Source of the DNA: Nannocystis punicea
GTDB lineage: Bacteria > Myxococcota_A > Polyangia > Nannocystales > Nannocystaceae
DNA: 64,000 nucleotides
NCBI RefSeq assembly: GCF_026965555.1
Contig: NZ_CP114040.1
Location: 5,890,001-5,954,000 of the forward strand
Direction of reading: 5' to 3'
The position numbers and the translations under genes were made by a program. This document shows, piece after piece, positions 1 to 9,702 of the stretch. Every line of letters starts with the position of its first letter. Position 1 is the stretch's first letter. The notes under the pieces are model-generated. The model was not told where the DNA came from, ran no database searches, and saw nothing but the letters and a program-made list of their open reading frames with translations.

Positions 1-720
1 GCGAGGCCGCACACGCGGACGCGCAAGCGCGGCACACACGTCGATCCGACCGCCCACCAGGCTCGGCGTCACCACCGTGTCAGCGTCGAGCGCGCGAGGC
101 CCCCCGTAGCCGCCGAACAGCCCTGCACGCAGGTCCACCCACCTGCGCCACCCGAGCTCGAGCTGCACGCTGCCGCCGCCCGCGAGTCCCGGCAACACCC
201 CGAGCCACGCCCCGCCGCGCACCGCTGCCACCACCGACACCGACGCGCGACGCACCGGCACCTCGCTCGTCTCGCCTCGCCGCGACCGCCGCTGCAGCGG
301 CGGCCGCTCCGGGTCTTGCGCTTGCGGCACGCTCCCCTCGCCCGGCTCGATCACTTCGTAGCCGAGCCCCTCGAGCACCGCCGCGTCGACCGCGATAGCG
401 ATCGCAAGCCCGACGAGCGCATGCAGGTCGCTGCACGTCGGTCGCGGCGGATCGAGCGTGCGTTCGACGAGTTCGCCGCGGATCTCGAGCGCGATGGCCA
501 CCGAGTGCGGCCGCGTCGGATCGCCGCGGACGTCGATCCTCGCGACCGACGCATCGACGGTGTCGCGACCCAACCAGGTCGTCGCTGCGTCCGCGAGCGC
601 GTCCGGCGTCAGGCACGTCGCGCCGGGTTCGACGCGCAGCGCCTCCCGCAGCGGGCGCGGGGGCGGAGGCGACGGCGCGGGCGCGAGCAGCAGGCCGGCG
701 GTGAACAGGGCGACGAGCAC
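1..720 (-). CDS. Secreted protein of unknown function (C-terminus beyond left edge)
   Basis: An open minus-strand frame with very GC-rich third positions runs off the left edge. Read from about 762 down it gives an Arg-rich stretch, a hydrophobic segment (ILGAVLVALFTAGLLLA), a Pro-rich spacer and a mixed domain ending in Gly/Val-rich stretches that could be beta strands, so an exported protein is likely. The start is unclear. The GTG at 718-720 used here cuts into the signal-like segment. A TTG at 793-795 would keep the Arg-rich n-region but overlaps the divergent elbB start. I recognise no family. Confidence 0.5.
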   Translation of the reverse strand, partial: MLVALFTAGLLLAPAPSPPPPRPLREALRVEPGATCLTPDALADAATTWLGRDTVDASVARIDVRGDPTRPHSVAIALEIRGELVERTLDPPRPTCSDLHALVGLAIAIAVDAAVLEGLGYEVIEPGEGSVPQAQDPERPPLQRRSRRGETSEVPVRRASVSVVAAVRGGAWLGVLPGLAGGGSVQLELGWRRWVDLRAGLFGGYGGPRALDADTVVTPSLVGGRIDVCAALARPRVRPR

Positions 721-784
721 CGCGCCCAGGATGCGTCGCCTCCCCCGCCGTTCGCCAGTCGCATCTCGTGGTAAGGTCCCCGCG

Positions 785-1456
785 ATGCAGCACAAACGCG
801 TCGGAGTCGTCCTGGCCGGCTGCGGCTACCTCGACGGAGCCGAGATCACCGAGGCCGTCCTCACCCTCTACTTCCTCGAGCGCGCCGGTCTGGAGCCTCG
901 CTGCTTCGCCCCCGATCGTCCGCAGATGCACGTCGTCGATCACCTCACGGGCCAGCCCACGGGTGAGACCCGCAACGTCCTCGTCGAGTCGGCGCGGATC
1001 GCCCGCGGCAAGGTCGAGCCGCTCGATCGCGCGCGCATGGAGGAACTCGACGCGCTCGTCCTCCCGGGGGGTTACGGCGTCGCCAAGAACCTCAGCGACT
1101 TCGCCGTCCGCGGCCCCGAGGCCGACGTCGAGCCCGAGCTCGTGCGGCTGGTCGGCGAGGCCCTCTCGCGCGCCAAGCCGCTGGTCGCCATCTGCATCAG
1201 CCCCGCCATCCTCGCCGCGGCCCTGCGCAAGCTCGGCATCGGCGGCGCCCGCCTCACGATCGGCGACGACGACGGCACTGCGGCCGCCGTCACCGCGCTG
1301 GGCGCCCGTCACGAGGCCTGCACCGTCGACCGCGCGATCGTCGACGAGCGCCATCGCATCATCTCCACGCCGGCCTACATGCTCGGCCCCGGCCCGCGCG
1401 ACGTCGGCGCCGGCATCGAGCAGGCGATTGCGACCCTCGCCGGCTGGCTGCGCTGA
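785..1456 (+). CDS. elbB: ElbB-like DJ-1/PfpI superfamily protein (glyoxalase-type)
   Basis: 223 residues, close to the usual ElbB length of about 217. The N-terminus (VGVVLAGCGYLDGAEITEAV) and the segments DHLTGQPTGETRNVLVESAR and LVLPGGYGVAKNLSDFA follow the ElbB pattern. The candidate nucleophile is Cys137 in VAICISPAIL. ElbB proteins belong to the class I glutamine-amidotransferase-like fold; the E. coli protein has weak glyoxalase activity and was linked to isoprenoid biosynthesis, but its real role is unsettled. The ATG is fixed by the alignment. A TAAGGT box at 772-777 lies only 7 nt upstream, suggesting a leaderless transcript. Confidence 0.9.
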   Translation: MQHKRVGVVLAGCGYLDGAEITEAVLTLYFLERAGLEPRCFAPDRPQMHVVDHLTGQPTGETRNVLVESARIARGKVEPLDRARMEELDALVLPGGYGVAKNLSDFAVRGPEADVEPELVRLVGEALSRAKPLVAICISPAILAAALRKLGIGGARLTIGDDDGTAAAVTALGARHEACTVDRAIVDERHRIISTPAYMLGPGPRDVGAGIEQAIATLAGWLR

Positions 1457-1498
1457 GCGACCGGGCCCGTGTAACACTCGCCGGGCCGCACCGTTGCC

Positions 1499-1504
1499 GA
1501 GGAG
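1499..1504 (+). promoter_or_regulatory. Strong ribosome binding site of the YceI-like lipoprotein gene
   Basis: GAGGAG ends 6 nt before the ATG at 1511, one of the clearer Shine-Dalgarno sequences in the window. Many other genes here show none. Confidence 0.7.
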
Positions 1505-1510
1505 TTCCTG

Positions 1511-2422
1511 ATGTCGCGCCGCTTCCCCCGTGCCCTCGTCTTCCTCCTCGCCCTCGCCTCCGCGTGTGGCGGCGAGCCCGTGAAGTTGGCCGCCAAGGCC
1601 GAGAAGCTCGAGGTCAAGCCGCCGCCGCCCGCCCCGACCACGGTGCACCTCGCCATCGAAGGCAGCAGCGGCAAGCTGGGCTTCGACATGGAGGCCCCGA
1701 TCGAGAAGATCCGCGGCAAGGTCCCGGCCTCCGCCCTGAGCGGCGAAGTGTGGCTCGACCCGACCGACCTCGCCAAGTCACGCGGCCTCGTGCACGTCGA
1801 TCTCCGCGACCTCGAGCTGTTCCAGCGCACCGCTCCGGAGGAGGGCAAGGAGTTCGGCGAGGAGGTCAAGAACGACACGCAGAACGAGCACGCCCGCCAG
1901 TGGCTCGAGATCTCGCCCGACACGCCCGCCGACGAGCTGGCCAAGAACAGCGTCGTCGAGTTCGCCCTGACGCGGATCAGCGACGCCTCCGCGACCGACC
2001 TGTCCAAAGTGACAGGTCCCGAACGCAAGGTCACCTTCACCGCCAGCGGCGACTTCTTGCTGCACCAGCGCAAGGCCGAGAAGTCGGTCAAGCTCGAGGC
2101 CACCTTCCGCTACGACGGCGACGCCCTGCGCGAGGTCCACGTCAGGAGCGTCGAGCCGCTGGTAATCGGCCTCGACGAGTACGACGTCCGCCCGCGCACC
2201 GGTTTCAGCAAGCTGGCCGCCAAGACGCTCGAGCAGCTCGCCCCCAAGGTCGCCAAGGAGGCCGCGGTCTCGCTCGAGTTCACCGCCCGACCCGACGGCA
2301 AGCCGGCGATCCCCGAGGCCGCCGCGCCCGCCAATTCCGGCCCGCCCGCGGCCCCGTCGCCCGCCCCTGCCACCCCTTCCGCCCCCGCTGCCGAGCCGGC
2401 CCCCGCGGCCGCAGCCAAGTGA
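1511..2422 (+). CDS. YceI-like domain lipoprotein
   Basis: 303 residues. A signal peptide ends in ALASAC (lipobox Cys19), so an outer or inner membrane lipoprotein is expected. Residues about 45-250 look like a YceI domain, a lipocalin-like barrel: the pattern VHLAIEGSSGKLGFDMEAPI, then GEVWLDPTDLAKSRGLVHVD, then alternating strands. YceI proteins bind amphiphilic or isoprenoid ligands; the ligand here is unknown. The C-terminal 45 residues are Ala/Pro-rich and low complexity. A perfect 8-bp inverted repeat (GACCTGTC/GACAGGTC, 1997-2018) of the window-wide 14-nt family lies inside the gene. The Cys-rich lipoprotein gene follows after 61 bp and may be cotranscribed. Confidence 0.75.
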   Translation: MSRRFPRALVFLLALASACGGEPVKLAAKAEKLEVKPPPPAPTTVHLAIEGSSGKLGFDMEAPIEKIRGKVPASALSGEVWLDPTDLAKSRGLVHVDLRDLELFQRTAPEEGKEFGEEVKNDTQNEHARQWLEISPDTPADELAKNSVVEFALTRISDASATDLSKVTGPERKVTFTASGDFLLHQRKAEKSVKLEATFRYDGDALREVHVRSVEPLVIGLDEYDVRPRTGFSKLAAKTLEQLAPKVAKEAAVSLEFTARPDGKPAIPEAAAPANSGPPAAPSPAPATPSAPAAEPAPAAAAK

Positions 2423-2483
2423 CCGACGCGCGGCGATCCGACGCGCGTCCATCCCCGTAACGAACGCACAGGAGCACTCAATC

Positions 2484-2924
2484 ATGGATATTCGCACGAT
2501 CTCCGCCACCCTCGCCCTGCTCGGCTCTGGCCTCACTCTCGGCGGCTGCAACAAGACCCAGACCGACGCCACCGAGGTGCCCGGCAACGCCGGCGCCGCG
2601 GGCGAGAAGTCGTGCAAGGGCCACGCGGACAGCGAGAAGAGCTGCGGCGGCCACGCCGAGGGCGAGAAGAGCTGCGGCGGCGAGAAGGGCTGCGGCGGCG
2701 AGAAGGGCTGCAGCGGCGTGAAGGGCGACACGACCTGCGCCGCCTCGAAGCCGACCGAGGCCGCCGAGACCGCGCCGGCCGCCGACCCGGCCACCACCGC
2801 CACTGCCACCGCGCCGGCCGCCACCGCGGCCGAGCCGACCGCCACCAAGTCCGAGAAGAAGAAGAAGCCGGCCGCCAAGAAGGCCAAGGGCGAGGCCGCC
2901 TGCGGCGAGGGCACCTGCGGCTGA
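2484..2924 (+). CDS. Cys-rich lipoprotein, candidate bufferin/HvfA-type precursor peptide
   Basis: 146 residues. A signal peptide ends at LGGC (Cys22), suggesting lipidation. Residues 38-85 are a repeat with EKSC at 41-44, 51-54 and 61-64 and EKGC at 67-70 and 73-76, each Cys mostly followed by Gly; Cys85 follows. After an Ala/Thr/Pro linker and a Lys-rich patch (125-135) the tail ends ACGEGTCG, with Cys140 and Cys145. Bufferin and HvfA precursors carry EGKC-type motifs whose cysteines are modified by DUF692/MNIO enzymes, and the next gene encodes such an enzyme. Precursor status is therefore inferred from composition and context, not from an exact EGKC match. An AGGAG ribosome binding site precedes the ATG. 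A plain metal-binding lipoprotein is the alternative. Confidence 0.7.
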   Translation: MDIRTISATLALLGSGLTLGGCNKTQTDATEVPGNAGAAGEKSCKGHADSEKSCGGHAEGEKSCGGEKGCGGEKGCSGVKGDTTCAASKPTEAAETAPAADPATTATATAPAATAAEPTATKSEKKKKPAAKKAKGEAACGEGTCG

Positions 2925-3347
2925 TCGCCGCGCGGAGCAACCTGTCCCCTCGACCAGCCCGAGCCGCGCGCCCGGGCTGGCCCCCCGTGACGCTCGTGCG
3001 CTCAGTTCGATCGCCCAGCGGCTCCCACGTCCGTCGCATGTCTGCGACTGTCGTCCTCTCGAGCCATCGATGCCGCACATCGTCGCGTCCGGACGAAAAA
3101 AGCTGTCCTTTCGACCAGCCGAGCTTCCGGCATCCCGTCGATGCCGCACATCGTCGCGTTCGGGCGCGACACAGGCTGTCCTTTCAACCAGCCGACTCTC
3201 CGGTATCCGGAGGTGCGGCACATCGTCGCGTTCGGGCGCGACACAGGTTGTCCTTTCGACCAGCCAGCCTTCCGGCATCTCGTCGATGCCGACCGCGCCA
3301 GTCGGCGTCGGCCATCTCGACCCGTCACCTGCCTGACCCGAGGCGCC
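2925..3347 (+). other. 423-bp gap between precursor and MNIO gene, filled with hairpin repeats
   Basis: No convincing gene. The first part holds one loose copy of a CTGTCC-CCTCGACCAGCC segment (2942-2959). The rest is occupied by three tandem units described separately. The gap is unusually long for a precursor-enzyme pair expected to share a transcript. Confidence 0.6.
3067..3290 (+). repeat. Three tandem 71-74 bp units, each with two potential hairpins
   Basis: Units run 3067-3137, 3138-3208 and 3209-3282, and a partial fourth begins at 3283. Each holds CACATCGTCGCGT, a GTCGCG-TTCGGG-CGCGAC hairpin (perfect in units 2 and 3), a TGTCCTTTCRACCAGCC segment, and usually GGCATC-nCGTC-GATGCC. 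The units diverge at scattered positions but keep the stems, as expected for a structured or protein-bound element. Confidence 0.8.
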
Positions 3348-5240
<1,893 letters not shown>

Positions 5241-5396
5241 AGCCACGCTCGCCTTCAGTGTTCCGGTCGCGGTACCAGCGATCCCCGGCGAGGGCGAATC
5301 ACCCCGACGCCCGAGTGCTCGCGCACGGGTCACTCCGCCGCCCCTGCTCGCGCTCGCCCGCATCGAAGATGCCAGGCCGGCATGTCTGCACTTTGG

Positions 5397-5425
5397 GACA
5401 TGTCCGAATCGACACGTCCCACGGA
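5397..5425 (+). repeat. 14-nt phased element, two units
   Basis: ACATGTCCGAATCG is followed directly by ACACGTCCCACGGA, making an imperfect inverted repeat in the 209-bp gap between the convergent MNIO and barrel-protein genes. It may act as a terminator or REP-like site. Confidence 0.55.
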
Positions 5426-5449
5426 CCTCTGCTCGACGCTTCGGCCGCG

Positions 5450-6364
5450 CTACCAGTGCAGCCCGAGCTGCAGCACGCCCTGCAGCGCGTGGCCGACTTC
5501 CCAGCGCGCCGGCGTGATGCCGTCTTTCGGCATGTTGAGCGCGATCATCCGGTACACCGTGGTGAAGCCGAGCGTCACCTGGTTCGAGACCCAGGCGTCA
5601 AAGCCGAGGCCGGCGCGGATCTGGGCCCCGTGCAGGACATCGCCGAGCGGCAGCCTCGCGCGGGCGTAGCCGACGCCGAGCTCCATCAGCGGCTGGAAGC
5701 GCTTCTTCATGAAGTACAGCCGGACGAACGCCACGTCCCAGAAGAACATCCCGCCGTTCTTGATGGTCTTGTCGGTGGTGCCGGGCAGCGTCGTGCGGAT
5801 GCTGGTGTGCGTCTGACCCGAGAGGCCCGTGCCGACGCCGAGGCGGTTGTTGATCCGGACGCCGAAGTCGAACCCGCCGCCGAGCGTCAGCAGCGTGGGT
5901 CGGGCCGGCTTGTCGCCGCCGATCGGCCCGGTGATGGTGAGCCGCGGCGCGATCCAAAACCGGCCGCGCCACGAGTCGCGCCGGATCTTCGACGGATCGG
6001 CTGGAGCGGGCGGCGGCGGCAGCGGCTCGACCTGGCGCCCGCCCCAGTCGAATGAGGGAGCGGCGCCCGCAGCCGGAGCCGGGCCCGGCGGTGCGCCGGC
6101 GGTAGGTGCGGTCGTCGGCGGGGCCGCGACCGGCGGTGAGACCGGGGGCGGCGCGGCCGAGGGCGGCGGCACCGAAACTCCGCTCTCGGGCGTCGGAGCC
6201 GGCGTCGCCACCGTCTCGCCGGCGGGCGCGGGAACAGGCGCCGGCGCGGCAGTTGCGGGAGCAGGTGCCGACGCGGCAGGTGCGGGCTCCTGCGCCAGGG
6301 CCGGCGTGGCGGCCAGCACGCCGGTGAGACAGATCAGGACCGCACGGATGTGAGCGAGCGTCAT
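5450..6364 (-). CDS. Secreted Pro/Ala-rich protein with beta-barrel-like C-terminal domain
   Basis: 304 residues. The signal peptide ends near ATPALAQ. Residues about 25-110 are a Pro/Ala/Val-rich linker, typical of periplasm-spanning spacers in myxobacteria. Residues about 130-304 show alternating hydrophobic strands with Gly and aromatic residues (LTLGGGFDFGVRINNRLGVG, LMELGVGYARARLPLG) and the chain ends LGLHW, an aromatic outer-membrane-like terminus. This suggests an outer membrane barrel tied to other envelope parts through the linker. Its start overlaps the stop of the HEAT lipoprotein gene by ATGA. No specific family recognised. Confidence 0.7.
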   Translation of the reverse strand: MTLAHIRAVLICLTGVLAATPALAQEPAPAASAPAPATAAPAPVPAPAGETVATPAPTPESGVSVPPPSAAPPPVSPPVAAPPTTAPTAGAPPGPAPAAGAAPSFDWGGRQVEPLPPPPAPADPSKIRRDSWRGRFWIAPRLTITGPIGGDKPARPTLLTLGGGFDFGVRINNRLGVGTGLSGQTHTSIRTTLPGTTDKTIKNGGMFFWDVAFVRLYFMKKRFQPLMELGVGYARARLPLGDVLHGAQIRAGLGFDAWVSNQVTLGFTTVYRMIALNMPKDGITPARWEVGHALQGVLQLGLHW

Positions 6365-7230
6365 TGCCGGTGCCCTCGCGCTAACTTCGGAAGATCTACA
6401 CCACGCGGAACCTCTGCGGCACTCGGCGGCTTTCCGGACAGCGCCGATGAAAGCGCACGCTCCGCCTCCGCGCGCAACTCCGGATCATCCTCGTTGGCCG
6501 CGGCGAATCGCAGAAAACCGACGGCATCTGCCCCGCCCAGGCGCGCCAGGGCTCGATACGCCTCGCGCGTGGCCCCAGGGTCCAGGCGATGCACCTCGCG
6601 CACGATCGCGGCCGCGTGGTCACGAGTCCCCACCGAGCCGAGGACGTCGAGCACCGCCATGCGCACCCGCATGTCGTCGCTGCGCAGCAGCGGCAGCAGG
6701 CGATGGGCGTGCTCCCTCGCCTCGCGGTCGCCCACGTAGCGGAGCGCGACCAGGATCTGCGACGGCTCGCCCGACGACAGCAGCACGTCGAGCCCGCTCG
6801 CGTCGCCGCGGGCCAGGCGACACTGCGCCTCGAGCCCGGCGATCGCCCGCCTTGCCGCGTCCGTCAGCGCCTCCGTCGACGGCCGGAACGCGTCGGTGCC
6901 GGCCGTGGCCGACGTCGTGAGCGCCGCCACCGCGAACTTCGAACGGAGATCGTCGGGCACCGCCATGCCGACGTGGAGGACCCAGGGCGCGTCGGCGGCC
7001 TCGCGGGTCAGCGCCGCCTCGCCCTGGACCGTGGAGCCCGGCGCGCCGTCCGGCGCGAAGATCGCGCTGTCGCGCAACGCGACCTGGAGCGCCTCGGACA
7101 CCGGACCTTCGAGGTCAGCGGCCTCGCCGGGCAGCGCCAGGCTGAGCCGCACCGGATAGCGCCCGCCGTCCGATTCACCGCACGCGGAGGCGAACAGGAC
7201 GAAGGCGAGCGCCGCGCGGAGTCGGATCAT
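6361..7230 (-). CDS. Lipoprotein with HEAT-like repeats
   Basis: 289 residues. The signal peptide ends in LFASAC, giving a lipoprotein. The middle (about 20-125) is a mixed domain of unknown family. Residues about 150-270 carry helical repeats of HEAT type: ILVALRYVGDREAREHAHRL, DDMRVRMAVLDVLGSVG and EAYRALARLGGADAVGFLRF. HEAT repeats usually serve protein binding. Both ends overlap neighbours by ATGA (lipB upstream, barrel protein downstream), so translation is probably coupled. Confidence 0.75.
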   Translation of the reverse strand: MIRLRAALAFVLFASACGESDGGRYPVRLSLALPGEAADLEGPVSEALQVALRDSAIFAPDGAPGSTVQGEAALTREAADAPWVLHVGMAVPDDLRSKFAVAALTTSATAGTDAFRPSTEALTDAARRAIAGLEAQCRLARGDASGLDVLLSSGEPSQILVALRYVGDREAREHAHRLLPLLRSDDMRVRMAVLDVLGSVGTRDHAAAIVREVHRLDPGATREAYRALARLGGADAVGFLRFAAANEDDPELRAEAERALSSALSGKPPSAAEVPRGVDLPKLARGHRQ

Positions 7231-7880
7231 CGTCGATCGCTACCATACCCCTCTGCGCCCTCCCAGACCAGCGGCAGGCCCAACTGCGCCGCGTAGAGGG
7301 CCGCGAAGCGTCGCCCGGCCGCCTCCACTGTCGTCTCCCGCCCGCCGACCGCGACCGCGCTGGTCACGGTCACGCCGTGCAAGCCGCACGACACGAGCGC
7401 GCCGAACAGCGCCGGGTCGACCGCGAGGTTGACCGAGATCCCCTGGACCGTCACCCCGCGGCTCACGTGGATCCCGATCGACGCCAGCTTCTCGGTTCCG
7501 CGCCACACGCCCGGGTGCTCCATGCGGAACTCGCAGCCATCGACCCCGAGCTCGCCGAGGACCGCGATCGCCACGTCGCCGAGGCGCACGATGTGCTCGC
7601 GGATCCGCCGGCCGATCATCATGATCGGATAGGCGACCAGCTGACCCGGCCCGTGCAGCGTCACCTCGCCGCCGCGCGGCGCCTCCCAGATCGTGACGCC
7701 CGCGGCCGCGCGCTGCTCCTCCGACCACAGGATGTCCTCCCGCCGGGCGCGGCGGCCGAGCGTCAGCACGGGCGGGTGCTCGACCAGGAACAGCACCCCC
7801 GGCTCGCCCGCGACCACGCGCTCGCGCGCGGCCAGCTGCAGCGCCAGCGCCTCTTCGAACGCCATGCGGCCGAGCCACAC
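7227..7880 (-). CDS. lipB: Octanoyltransferase LipB
   Basis: 217 residues, the normal LipB length. LipB moves octanoyl groups from acyl carrier protein to lipoyl-dependent enzymes such as pyruvate dehydrogenase. Family features are VWLGRMAFEEALALQ at the N-terminus, RGGEVTLHGPGQLVAYPIM, the Lys in EKLASIGIHV and the Cys in LVSCG, matching the catalytic Lys/Cys pair. The usual HG-x-x-LN segment reads QGISVN, so one common His is Gln. The GTG at 7878-7880 is chosen because the conserved LGR motif starts right after it; an ATG at 7863-7865 would remove it. The start lies 13 bp after the HARE-HTH gene. No lipA is seen nearby. Confidence 0.92.
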   Translation of the reverse strand: MWLGRMAFEEALALQLAARERVVAGEPGVLFLVEHPPVLTLGRRARREDILWSEEQRAAAGVTIWEAPRGGEVTLHGPGQLVAYPIMMIGRRIREHIVRLGDVAIAVLGELGVDGCEFRMEHPGVWRGTEKLASIGIHVSRGVTVQGISVNLAVDPALFGALVSCGLHGVTVTSAVAVGGRETTVEAAGRRFAALYAAQLGLPLVWEGAEGYGSDRR

Positions 7881-7893
7881 GGCGCGCAGTGAT

Positions 7894-9612
7894 TCAGGTG
7901 TCGAGGCCACTGATCGACTCGAGCACGGTGGGATCGAGCGCGCCGATCGCCACCGGCAACGGGCTGATGCCGACGCCCTGGGTGCGCAGCCAGCCGGCGA
8001 GCTCGCTCGCGGTGACGACCCGGGCGTCGCCCCACGGGGCCTCCGCCGGCGCATCGCCCATGTAGAACACCAGGCAACCGCTGGCCTGCGTCCGCTCCAG
8101 ATCGCCCGCCCACGCCGACGCATCGATGCCTGCGCGCCGCGGCAGGATCAGCGCCAGCAGCTTCGGGTTCGCCTCGTCCTCTTCGGAGTCGGAGTCCGGG
8201 TCACCCTCGATGTCCCCGATCACGAGCTTGGCGATCCCGCGGCTCGGGGGCAGCGTCGCCAGCACCGGGTAGCCCTCGCGGGTCAGCCAGATCCGCACGA
8301 CCGCCTCGAGGCCTCGCGGGCCAAGTGTCTGCAACCACTGCACGAACGCGTTGGCGATCTCGTTGTTGAGCGCCGTGATCGCGGCGTGCAGCGCCTGCTC
8401 GGCGGCGGTCACCGCCGGGGGCACGCGGCTCGCGTGAAGTTGATAGCGGGCGTCGCCGCGGGCGATGAACCGCGATGCCCGACCGCCGTGGCGGATGTCG
8501 AGCAGGATCGCCGCAGTCACGGCGCGCTCGATCTCCGAGATCTCGCCGCCGAGCACGCCCATGCCGGCCAGGGTCTCGGCGATCTGGCGGATGTGCAGCG
8601 AGCGCGGGCCGGCGTCGGTCATCACCTGCGCGACCTGCTGCAGCAGCGACTCCGAGGCCTCGTCGCGCATCGTGCGGATCTCGGCCACACCGCCCTCGTT
8701 GCGGCGACCACGGCGGCGACGACGGCGGCGGCGGCGGCCCGGGCGATCCTCGTCCTCACTGGCGGCTTGCGGCTGGACCTGCGGTTGAGGCTGAGGCCGC
8801 GGCGGCGGCGGCGGTGCGCCGATCGGCCGTCGCAGACTGCGGTGTTCGACGGCCGGCGCGCTCGGAGGGGGCGGCGGCGGCGGGCGCTGCATGCTCTCGA
8901 GCTCCGTGCGCAGCTCGGGGCGCTCCTCGGCCAGCCGCGACATCGCGTTCGCCATCACCACGGCCACGTCTGTCACGCCGTCGAGGCCCGCGCCCTTGGG
9001 CGCCTCGAACTCGAGGTTGGGCGTCACGCGCTGGATCACCTCGGCGCGCTTGCCGGTGTCGAGCCCGCGGCGCGTCGGCTTGATCGCGATCTGCTGCGGC
9101 GCCGGAGCCTCGCCGCGGACGCCGAACCGATCTCGCCGCCGGCGCCGGCGACGACCGCCGCCCTCCTCGGCCTGACCCTCGTCGGCTTCGCTCGTCTCTT
9201 CCTCGTCACGGGTGTCTTCGGTCAGCATCGAATTCGCTTCAACTTTTGGCGGCAAGGCCTCGACATCGTTCGATTTCTTTGCACTGACAGGTGCCGTCTC
9301 GAAGGGCAGCTCGAGGGTCGGCGGCGGGGTCGGCGGGGCGGCCGGCGGGGGCGGCGGCTCGGGGACCGGAGGAGCCGGAGCCGGCGGCGGCGCTGCGCCG
9401 GGCCGGAGCTGGAAGAACCCCGGCTTGCTCCGCACCAGCAGGGCGCTGTCGCCACGCACGGCCGCGTTGAGGCTGGCCTGCATCGCCGCGACCGGATCGC
9501 GGCCCACGTGCGAGAGCAGCTGGCGATCGACGGCTCGCTTCACGATCTCGGAGAAATGCAGGGGTTCGGACTCGTGGCGGAGGACTTCGATCGCAGCTTC
9601 AAGGAAGGTCAT
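7894..9612 (-). CDS. HARE-HTH protein with degenerate endonuclease-like C-terminal domain
   Basis: 572 residues. Residues 1-70 are a HARE-HTH winged helix (EVLRHESEPLHFSEIVKRAV, then a basic wing and GFFQL), as in RNA polymerase delta subunit and Mrr-like proteins. A second HARE-like unit spans about 345-415 (GPRSLHIRQIAETLAGMGVL to DARYQL). Between them lie Pro-rich segments and two Arg runs ([22 protein letters not shown]) that would bind nucleic acid. Residues about 425-572 (LEAVVRIWLTREGYPVLATL, LLALILPRR, SGCLVFYMG) recall an Mrr-type restriction fold, but I see no clear D-(E/Q)xK motif. A DNA-binding regulatory or repair role is inferred. It heads the lipB operon. Confidence 0.7.
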   Translation of the reverse strand: MTFLEAAIEVLRHESEPLHFSEIVKRAVDRQLLSHVGRDPVAAMQASLNAAVRGDSALLVRSKPGFFQLRPGAAPPPAPAPPVPEPPPPPAAPPTPPPTLELPFETAPVSAKKSNDVEALPPKVEANSMLTEDTRDEEETSEADEGQAEEGGGRRRRRRRDRFGVRGEAPAPQQIAIKPTRRGLDTGKRAEVIQRVTPNLEFEAPKGAGLDGVTDVAVVMANAMSRLAEERPELRTELESMQRPPPPPPPSAPAVEHRSLRRPIGAPPPPPRPQPQPQVQPQAASEDEDRPGRRRRRRRRRGRRNEGGVAEIRTMRDEASESLLQQVAQVMTDAGPRSLHIRQIAETLAGMGVLGGEISEIERAVTAAILLDIRHGGRASRFIARGDARYQLHASRVPPAVTAAEQALHAAITALNNEIANAFVQWLQTLGPRGLEAVVRIWLTREGYPVLATLPPSRGIAKLVIGDIEGDPDSDSEEDEANPKLLALILPRRAGIDASAWAGDLERTQASGCLVFYMGDAPAEAPWGDARVVTASELAGWLRTQGVGISPLPVAIGALDPTVLESISGLDT

Positions 9613-9702
9613 GTGTACGACTGCGGCGCGCCGGGCGACGGCGACGGAGATTTGTGCAGAAAATTTGCGTGGAGAGGTCGGAGTCTGCTAGCCGCGGACG
9701 AC

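Noticed and set aside
80..1648. Long minus-strand open frame of 522 codons opposite elbB
   Set aside because: Arg/Ala/Gly-rich shadow caused by high GC. The plus strand encodes a clear ElbB over most of it, and another minus frame fits the left part better.
3141..3347. N-terminal 69-residue extension of the MNIO protein
   Set aside because: It is encoded entirely by the tandem hairpin repeats and by the spacer before them, and the enzyme fold begins at the ATG at 3348.
7693..9702. Upstream extension of the ATP-grasp gene by about 670 codons
   Set aside because: The extension is antisense to lipB and the HARE-HTH gene and reads as Arg/Ala shadow. The Ddl-like fold begins at ATG 9703.
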